From NCBI GenBank assembly GCA_019693395.1, contig JAAMXP010002793.1, positions 1 through 24,576 on the forward strand: a DNA stretch of 24,576 bases, given 5' to 3'. Positions within the stretch are counted from its first letter, which is position 1. The number at the start of each line of letters is the position of its first letter. The stretch is from Ettlia oleoabundans (lineage: Eukaryota; Chlorophyta; Chlorophyceae; Chlamydomonadales). The position numbers and the translations under genes are program-made. Below, piece after piece: positions 19,501 through 24,576 of the stretch. Under the pieces are notes generated by a model, which saw nothing but the letters and a program-made list of their open reading frames with translations, had not been told where the DNA came from and searched no databases.

Positions 19501-21107
19501 GCTGAAGGGCAATTCAATGCGGCAAAACGTACGTGGCGTGATCACCAGTGCCGACAACACCACCATCACAAAGGCCAGCATCAGAATGTGTATCCACAGC
19601 TGCAGGTGCAAGGCAGTTAACGAACGGTTGTGGATAAGCTGGAAGTTGGAAACAGAAAAGCACAAAGCAACATTTTGGACACATTACATACAAGCGACCG
19701 CACTACATACATGCCGCCAGTTGCAGCACAGTGCCGCCAGCAACGTGACCAGCTGAATGCTGCAGCGCAGCACCGTCAGTATCAACCAACCTATGGCGGC
19801 AGAGCACTATTACAGCTGCCCACCTTTGAGAACATGAAGAAGTCTAATCGTATGGCGGCATCTACCGCTAATGGCGGCAAGAACTGCAGTGATGGGGCAG
19901 CAGCGCAACCCCAGCATATGGACAAGCGGATTTGCGGTGTGCAGACAACAATGCCATATTTGAGCTCCCAGGGCCAGCAGTAGGGCCAGCCAGCTTGTTG
20001 ACGCCGAGACTCCGCCGCTGGCCGTGCCCTCTGAAAGGTTGCCACTTGCATGCCCACTCAACTGCACTGGATACGTAGAGCCGGGCGTCACCGCTGACAG
20101 CTGCATTTATGCCAGGCCACCTACCGCATAAAAGAACAGATCTGGTGGTGAGATGCCCAGCCATATTGCTATGCCATTTGAGATCTGCAGCAGGTTTGCG
20201 TAGTTGTTGATGGCGCCAATTGCACCGCCTGCAGCATGGGCGGTGGCAGGACACATGGGCTGAGGCACCATCAAGTACAGCATGCAGTGTGAATTCAGAA
20301 GGGGACCGTGTTGATGATGGTGGTGATCCACAAGGGTCAACGCTGGCCACGTTCTATTCTTACTGAGCAGGCTCATCCCATGCGAGTGGGTGGTCACGGC
20401 CCCTGCCTCACGTTGGCCAGCAGCTGAGCAACGGCGCCAACCCACCTGCCATAAGAACCCACACAGCTGACAGCCTGCCAAACAGGCAGGCAGCGATGAC
20501 AAGGGCGACACCCGCAAACAGGAAGGCATCGCTGCCCTTGAGCGGAACGCTGCACCAATTGAAGTTGTCTGCAGGTGGCGGCAACAGCAAGACGCAATAG
20601 TGTTCACGCGGCAGAGGGCCAAACTACTGACTTTAGGACAAAACCAGCGACGAACAGGATGCTGTGGACCTGTGGAACATGTCTTTCGCAACCCATGCAC
20701 AGTGGCAAACTTTTAGAGGGTGGCGGAACACTGCCAACACACTGTCATCCATACCTGGGATGTCCACACGGTTCTGATAGGTGACGTTTGACAGCATGCA
20801 AGTGACAGGCTCCCAGAGGAAAGGATACTCCTCATAATAATAGATGCTGCAGCAGTGTAATCACAGGATGATACCATTGCGTCCTTGGTGCCATGTAGTT
20901 CAGGGAGGCGTGCGGCAAAGCCTCCCGCCATGGCTTCAACGTTGGTGGCAGCCACATGGGAGATGCGTTTGTTACCCAGTGATCTCACCTTGGTGGATCT
21001 GTGACGTTCAAGTGCTGCGCAGAGCAGGCCACCTGCGCCTCGGAGGGCGTCAAGCCGAAGCACTGCTCGGCGGTATAGTTACTGTAGGAACGGTCCAAGT
21101 AACTCAT
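3120..21107 (-). CDS. SOS1: Giant SOS1/NHX7-type Na+/H+ antiporter, 47-exon model
   Basis: The product should exchange Na+ for H+ across a membrane, as plant SOS1 does at the plasma membrane. Joining 47 exons, each bounded by GT and AG, gives an uninterrupted frame of 8163 nt, about 2720 residues. Order seen: N-terminal segment 1-70, antiporter membrane domain about 71-517, membrane-proximal helix to about 580, a linker to about 1675, SOS1-like cytosolic helices to about 1940, a CNBD-like domain to about 2115, then the tail. Family marks are EGEALLND (239-246), WSGLRGSVS (454-462) and the post-membrane segment LRQDDEEFLQ. Plant SOS1 is about 1150 residues, so this is more than twice as long, mostly because of the linker and tail. 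The ATG at 21107 is the first Met of the last open stretch, but an upstream leader exon cannot be excluded. The TGA at 3120-3122 closes the frame. Exon lists are in the block entries. Family assignment is strong; single junctions in the linker and tail are less sure. Confidence 0.88.
5973..7207 (-). other. Degenerate cyclic-nucleotide-binding-like domain (exons 38-42)
   Basis: Exons: 7071-7207, 6870-6921, 6585-6667, 6253-6367, 5973-6117. The first encodes GPGAYVVLSGVIRRVHQRPD, the typical beta strand and turn of a CNBD. The next gives GIGGTVGALLGMTG, and the third TRLPGSEVAVAEGNTLGKG, in the place of the phosphate-binding cassette. The usual Phe-Gly-Glu of true cAMP/cGMP binders is not visible, as in plant SOS1, so ligand binding is doubtful. 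Exons 41-42 supply the following alpha helices (LRLALLRMAAAFVAK; VLDAMRHHLLQLAVV). The last exon ends at donor GTCAA|GTGAAT. Without that splice the frame would hit TGA at once. Confidence 0.8.
6185..6236. repeat. CA/CACG microsatellite in antiporter intron 41
   Basis: Alternating CACG and CA units run directly up to the region before the donor of exon 41 (exon left end 6253). Read on the transcript strand this is a GT/CGTG tract shortly after the 5' splice site. Confidence 0.85.
7362..7507 (+). mobile_element. SINE-like element, copy 2, inside antiporter intron 37
   Basis: This has the same body as copy 1, starting ATGGTAGCC, with a stem formed by AGCCAGC and GCTGGCT plus the inner GC stem around CCTTC, then ACGCCCAAGGGCGT and a (TTTC)n tail of about 72 nt (7436-7507). 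The flanks AATCAATGTACCC (7349-7361) and AATTAATGTACCC (7508-7520) are a 13-bp target duplication with one mismatch. It lies antisense to the host gene in the 446-bp intron 7208-7653, one of the longest in the gene. TAGCCAGCAAGAGG is loosely like a tRNA A box; no B box was seen. Confidence 0.8.
8721..8781. repeat. GGT/GT microsatellite with G-rich tail in antiporter intron 33
   Basis: (GGT)n followed by (GT)n and two runs of seven or more G on the plus strand, within the intron 8659-8912. In the transcript it reads as C- and ACC-rich sequence. Confidence 0.85.
9021..9119. repeat. 22-bp minisatellite in antiporter intron 32
   Basis: About 4.5 imperfect tandem copies of a unit close to TCAGGGGCAGTGCGTGGGGC with an AG spacer, changed at a few positions in each copy. 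It lies wholly in the intron between exons 8913-8989 and 9243-9331, so it does not affect the protein. Confidence 0.8.
10256..10292 (-). repeat. GGGT repeat with G-quadruplex potential at the 5' end of intron 29
   Basis: On the transcript strand the donor CAG|GTGTGT is followed at once by six GGG runs spaced by 1-5 nt (GTGGGTGGGTGGGTAGGTGG and onward). This fits a canonical four-run G-quadruplex within a few bases of the splice site of exon 10293-10398. The other end of the same intron holds a GGT/GT tract on the opposite strand (10008-10040). Confidence 0.8.
11364..11406. repeat. Two long poly-G runs in antiporter intron 26
   Basis: Two plus-strand runs of about ten or more G, separated by a short G-rich spacer, in the intron 11217-11479. 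On the transcript strand these are C-runs, so they could serve as pyrimidine tract. Such runs are prone to assembly and length errors. Confidence 0.8.
12888..13899 (-). repeat. Six-copy YYSSLPAxxGRxLxxQL protein motif repeat
   Basis: Within one long exon (12744-13919) a motif of about 20 residues occurs six times: YYSSLPATMGRQLAQQL, YYNSMPASVGRQVAQQL, YYSSLPAAVGRQLGSRL, YYSSLPAAVGRKLAQQL, YYSSLPAAAGRSLQRQL and a more diverged YATMPASVGRSVQLQL. Approximate DNA positions are 13843-13899, 13642-13701, 13417-13479, 13267-13329, 13105-13167 and 12888-12950. Spacers of about 30-55 residues are Ala/Gln/Glu/Pro-rich and differ from one another. The pattern Tyr-Tyr-Ser, Leu/Met-Pro-Ala, Gly-Arg, then an amphipathic Leu/Gln helix looks like a repeated docking site or short coiled coil. 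No function is assigned. Confidence 0.85.
16013..20568 (-). other. CPA1 Na+/H+ exchanger membrane domain (exons 3-18)
   Basis: Exons: 20446-20568, 20125-20228, 19824-19883, 19533-19599, 19308-19424, 19038-19100, 18792-18900, 18501-18563, 18258-18354, 17959-18061, 17577-17655, 17202-17332, 16887-16977, 16678-16730, 16402-16480, 16013-16152. In order they give recognisable SOS1 segments: GSDAFLFAGVALVIA (TM1), ISPPDLFFYAFLPPLAVDAA, GGLFAAMVASTDAIAATAIL with the ion-binding Asp, LVVLMEGEALLNDAS, LASIGAGVGLAMS, VENTIVLAVAYLSFYVGQ, GSGVISVVVFGLWGNY, WDTISFAANGLVFFWTGVA, TGWSGLRGSVSLIMIADF with the conserved Arg, and IWTAAFVVLTLLINAPS. The last exon carries the basic membrane-exit helix. All phases join without a stop, so the membrane domain appears intact. 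One oddity is TDA in place of the usual TDP. Confidence 0.92.
20755..21107 (-). other. N-terminal exons 1-2 of the antiporter
   Basis: Exon 1 is 20989-21107 (donor AAG|GTGAGA) and exon 2 is 20755-20846 (acceptor CTGCAG, donor CCAG|GTATGG). Together they encode about 70 residues starting MSYLDRSYSNYTAEQC. There are three N-glycosylation sequons (NYT, NVT, NVT), several Cys, and a Tyr/Glu-rich patch before the first membrane segment. This suggests a non-cytosolic N-terminal segment, which would need a leader. Upstream of the ATG the frame stays open for about 40 more codons without a Met and includes the hydrophobic run SLVIIAC. A signal-peptide exon further right is therefore possible, and the start is the weakest part of the model. 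Confidence 0.65.
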
Positions 21108-23427
21108 CGCGTAATAGAGACCAGATACCCGCGGACAAGCTATTATCACCAGGCTGGCTCGCCACCCTACAAGTAGCCCTTGTCGGGTGTGTGTGCTGGT
21201 GCCACCATATGATCGCGCTGGTCAGCGGGGACCTGGCGGATACCGTGTTCATGGGAACGGGGTAAAGGAAGGGTTACAGCGACAGTCAGACAGGTCGCAC
21301 CACCGCCACCTGGCGGCCAGGCTGGCAGTCCCATTAGCCGCTGTTCCCCCCAACAGTGTTCACCTCAGCGACCCCTTGAGCTTGTACCCAAGCGGGCATT
21401 TGGCCATTCCAACCCTTTGCAGCTCGTTTGGCGTTCCGTTGACTTGCAAGCTGCGGAAGGGTTCACCATGGCTGGACCTTGCCTGCCACAATGAACCTGC
21501 CACAGCATTGCTGGCACCATTTTGTCAGCAGCCGCCCCGCCCGGCCCTGTTGCCACTGCTACCTAGACGTTTTGAAGGCAGCTCCCCAGCCCGTTGATCA
21601 CCACTCACTCATCAACCAGAACCAACACCAACAGCACGTGCTCTGGTTGGCCGCCCCATGCCAGCTTCAGCGCTACTGCCTGCGCACCTATTGCGACCTG
21701 CGTTACAGCTCTGACGGGACTGACTGCTGGCAAGCTACCCTGGGAAATAATTGTCTTCCGCCGGCCAAGTAGCAAGCAGCGATTCCTACTTATAGAAACC
21801 GTGCAGGAATCGAATGCACACCGGACAGTCTGGTACCCCGCATTCAGCAAGGGTCATAGAGCGCGACAGCCAGCGAAAGGCACAGCCATGGTACTGCCAA
21901 CACTGGCCGACATGCGTGCACACCTCCTTGGCCAATTTACTAGAGGATGGACACCTGATTAAATGACTGCCTGCCTGCCTGCCTGCCTGCCCGCCTGCTT
22001 CTTAACTGCCAGTGGTTGGTGACTGGACAACCCAAAGCAGCGGTGCCGCTAGGGGGGCTGAAAGCCATTTTTGTCAACAACATAGCAGACTGCCACGCTG
22101 CTTACATCTTAGGTCGCCGTCGCTGGCAGGTGCAGAAGTATAGGTGTGCCCACTTGAGGGAGACGGGCAGGCAGGAATCGCCGTGGCGCTGCCAGCCTGC
22201 CCACAGCACGCAGCGTGGTCAGCCCCCGGCAACCCTAAGCGATAGCAGCGTCCAATGCACCTCTGCACGTCCCTGAGGTGAGATTCACCAGCGGGCGGGC
22301 CTGAAGTGATGAAGCCGAGCCACAAGCCGAACCTCTACACCGACTGACCGGCCTTGCGTGCTGTGACGGCCCTTGCCTGTTTGACGGCATGCAGCGGATG
22401 TGCATAAGGCGATGCAGCCCCCCCATGGGCAGCAAGAAGTAGGGTTTAAAGCCCAACTCGAGGCGCCGAGCGACTGGAGTTGCCCTGGCGGCCCAGCGCG
22501 TATACAGTTGGATTGCGGACCGCACCAGTGAGTTCGTGTGCCGCAGATCAGCAAGGCTCGCGGGTGTGCACAACAGGAACCCTGACCGCGCCTGACGTGG
22601 CGGTCAACGTGCGCCGCTGCTGCCGAGGGGTTTGCTTGTGGTGTGTGCATACCTTGGTGACACCAGTTGCAGTGCTTGCGCACACCTGCGATGCATGCAC
22701 TGGTAAACCTGGGGTGTTGGTGTCCAGCACTCGTGAATGCGAGCCAGCACCCAACTCTTGCTTTTCCTGGTAGCATTGCGGGTCTGGTTGTGGAGGGTGC
22801 ACTACGCGCGGCTATAGCAGTAGTGAATGGTTGATGCAGTAGTTCCCAACGAAATTCTTTCTGTGTTACCTGTGACGCCGCGTTTCACATGGCGCTGTGT
22901 CTTGCCGCGCCCTTTTGCCGCTGTTTGCCTACCACCCTTCCGCAGGCGTTTCATTGCTGGAATGCAAAAGGCAAGCTAGTATAAACGGGTGACTAGGCTT
23001 GTGTTCAACGTGAGAAACCTCCATCTGAGGTGTGCAGCAGACTAGCCGGCATGCCCTCATGCTGTGGTCGCTCCCACCACCTCGCCAGGCTGTCTGTTGG
23101 GGCCTACAACCCGCCAGGCTGCGCGTAAGTCTGTGGCAATGGCGAGTCAGCTGCAGTGCACTCGCTGAAAAATTTGGAACCATCCAGCAAGGCGGAGGCA
23201 TGGAACATTGCTGGGCTTCTGCAGGAGGCGCTGCAGGGGTGCCGCCAGCTTTCGCCAACTGCAGCACAGCGGGTGGAAAGGAGAGGAATGGTGGGTGATA
23301 TGCCCAATCTTCCGGCTCGCTCATTCATTCTCCCGCAATCTCCTGGTAGCTGTTTGCACAATCCTGAACAGCAATTTCCAGCCCTCTTCACCTCCAGCCG
23401 GCACGTAACCACTTCTTCGAATCGAAG
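21108..23427. other. Interval between divergent genes; no convincing gene
   Basis: This 2.3-kb stretch separates the minus-strand antiporter gene from the plus-strand gene at the right edge, so it likely carries both promoters. It may also hold a leader exon of the antiporter gene: the exon 1 frame stays open to a stop near 21230. Several open frames of 60-160 codons occur on both strands, but none shows a recognisable domain or a consistent exon chain. The only repeat seen is the CTGC microsatellite. No clear TATA box was found. Confidence 0.5.
21967..21998. repeat. CTGC microsatellite
   Basis: Six perfect CTGC units followed by CCGCCTGC, in the non-coding interval between the antiporter gene and the right-edge gene. 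Confidence 0.85.
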
Positions 23428-24576
23428 ATGTCTTCCCACGCCATGGCAGCCCTGCAGGCCCGGCAAGGTACGCCTGCATGCTGTTCACGCGTTTTTCAAA
23501 TGCCGCGAGGTGGTGCGGCGGCTCGCAGAGGCGGGCTCGGAGGGGCCATCGCAACTAAGTCGGTAGCTGGTCCCGAAAACAGCCTCCCGACTGAGCCTGC
23601 GCAATCCGAAACCACTTGCTGCAGTGTTTGTGGGCTTTGCCGACCGCCACCGCCTCGGCAACCCCCTACGCGCTAGGCGTCTGGCACCATCTGCTGCCCG
23701 CCGGCGCCTGCCTGCTGCCCCAATCCAGGCATCCCTCATCTGTGCCATGCCGTTTGAGTAAGAGGTGAGTGGCAGCTGGGTTTGCGTTTGTACCACTGGT
23801 GAGGGGGCGTCGTTCTTGTGTACGCTGCAGCGCCTCAGCCAACCAGCACCCAAGTGCTAGCCAGCAAACCCACCACTGCTTTCCCTCCTGATTCTCTGCC
23901 TCTGCAGCCACCCTCCCACCCGCGCCGTGGATTTGCCGCCTTCACCTCTCTGCCCCGCCACAACACCAAGGCTCCGACCGAGCTGGCGACACCCAACCTG
24001 TTCACCGCCCCCCTTGCCACTCCTCCCGCCACCGGACGCACCCAGGCGCTGCGCCTGCTGCGCACGGCTGGCTGGCTGTACAGCCGAGGCGGCGGCCGCA
24101 GCGACTACACACCGGCCGGTTTTACCAACTTGAACGCTGAAGTGACGGCTTGGCTGATGGGAACCGACCTGCGAGAGCAGGAGCAGGTGGGTCAGGGGTG
24201 GGTTACAAACGTGCATCCACCAAGGCGGGGGAGACCAGCAGTCACACCATCGACAGCTGGGTGCTGGCGGTACGCGGCTGTTTGTTGTAATGCAACCAAC
24301 ACCTCCCGTTGCCCACGAGCTGTGCCAACATCAGTCACACTTACCGCCTGCACCCCTCTCTCCCCCGGTTTGCCCCTGCCCTGCAGATTCTGAGGGACTA
24401 CTTCCCAGCCTTTATCGCTGCCATCACCATCGTTACCCCGCCAGTTGACGCCCGACACCTGCGCCGCCACCATTGAGTGGGTGGCCCATCGTTACGCCCC
24501 GCTGCTGTCCGTCATCGCCCCCGGCGGCAGCAGCCTGGTAACCACTGTGGACACCGGCGTGCTGACCCTGCTGGGT
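23428..24576 (+). CDS. Unrecognised plus-strand gene, 5' part, possible organelle leader (partial at right edge)
   Basis: The best-supported exon ends at 24186 (GAGCAG|GTGGGT). It begins near 23908 (CTGCAG|CCACCC) or somewhat earlier. It encodes about 90 residues including TGRTQALRLLRTAGWLYSRG, YTPAGFTNLNAEVTAWLMG and TDLREQEQ. An in-phase continuation starts at 24445 (LTPDTCAATIEWVAHRYAPL, then SVIAPGGSSLVTTVDTGVL) and runs off the window. A plausible start is the ATG at 23428 (MSSHAMAALQARQ, donor CAAG|GTACGC at 23467) joined to 23625-23757 (VFVGFADRHRLGNPLRARRL, donor TTTGA|GTAAGA). This would be rich in Arg and Ala with few acidic residues, like a plastid or mitochondrial leader. The join from 23757 to the main exon is not resolved. 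I do not recognise the family. Confidence 0.5.

Noticed and set aside
19690..19790. Hydrophobic segment VLRCSIQLVTLLAALCCNW as an antiporter exon
   Set aside because: Exon 19824-19883 joins directly and in phase to 19533-19599, which matches the expected membrane segment better. This piece lies in the intron.
20600..20660. Possible small TM exon (SILFVAGFVLK) between antiporter exons 2 and 3
   Set aside because: Exons 2 and 3 already join in phase (NRVDIP|DNFNWCS), and inserting this piece breaks the frame.
21187..21597. Plus-strand open frame of 136 codons between the divergent genes
   Set aside because: It has no recognisable domain and no splice chain, and it overlaps the open stretch upstream of antiporter exon 1.

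Overview
The window looks like nuclear DNA of a green alga, most likely Chlorophyceae. Genes are cut into many short exons by introns of roughly 100-450 bp. Most acceptors read TGCAG. The inferred proteins are rich in Ala, Gln, Ser and Gly and carry long low-complexity linkers. Microsatellites are frequent, and TGTAA motifs, the usual chlorophyte poly(A) signal, lie downstream of the main gene. No bacterial-style operon, rRNA, tRNA, CRISPR array or viral gene was seen. All assignments come from reading translations and splice junctions by eye.

Most of the window (about 3120-21107, minus strand) is one very large gene. I could chain 47 exons through 46 introns with every junction in phase. The resulting reading frame is 8163 nt (about 2720 codons). 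It encodes a Na+/H+ antiporter of the SOS1/NHX7 (CPA1) family. From N to C terminus: a Cys- and sequon-containing N-terminal segment; a complete antiporter membrane domain (20568-16013); a linker of about 1100 residues that plant SOS1 lacks, containing six copies of a YYSSLPAxxGRxL motif; the SOS1 cytosolic helical region (10398-7654); a degenerate cyclic-nucleotide-binding-like domain (7207-5973); and a C-terminal region of about 600 residues with two conserved-looking patches of unknown function.

Left of it, on the same strand and running off the left edge, are exons of a second gene. They encode S1-S2, S3, S4 and the start of the S4-S5 linker of a voltage-gated cation channel. One of its introns appears to use a GC-AG donor/acceptor pair. 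At the right edge a plus-strand gene of unknown function begins, possibly with an organelle-targeting leader, and is cut by the window end. About 2.3 kb between this gene and the antiporter gene shows no convincing gene.

Two copies of a short, hairpin-containing, SINE-like element with a (TTTC)n tail are present. Each is flanked by its own target-site duplication. One sits between the channel and antiporter genes, the other inside an antiporter intron. Other points of interest are two introns of the antiporter gene that are open or nearly open in frame, a G-quadruplex-forming repeat directly after one 5' splice site, and an altered TDP motif in the ion-binding site.
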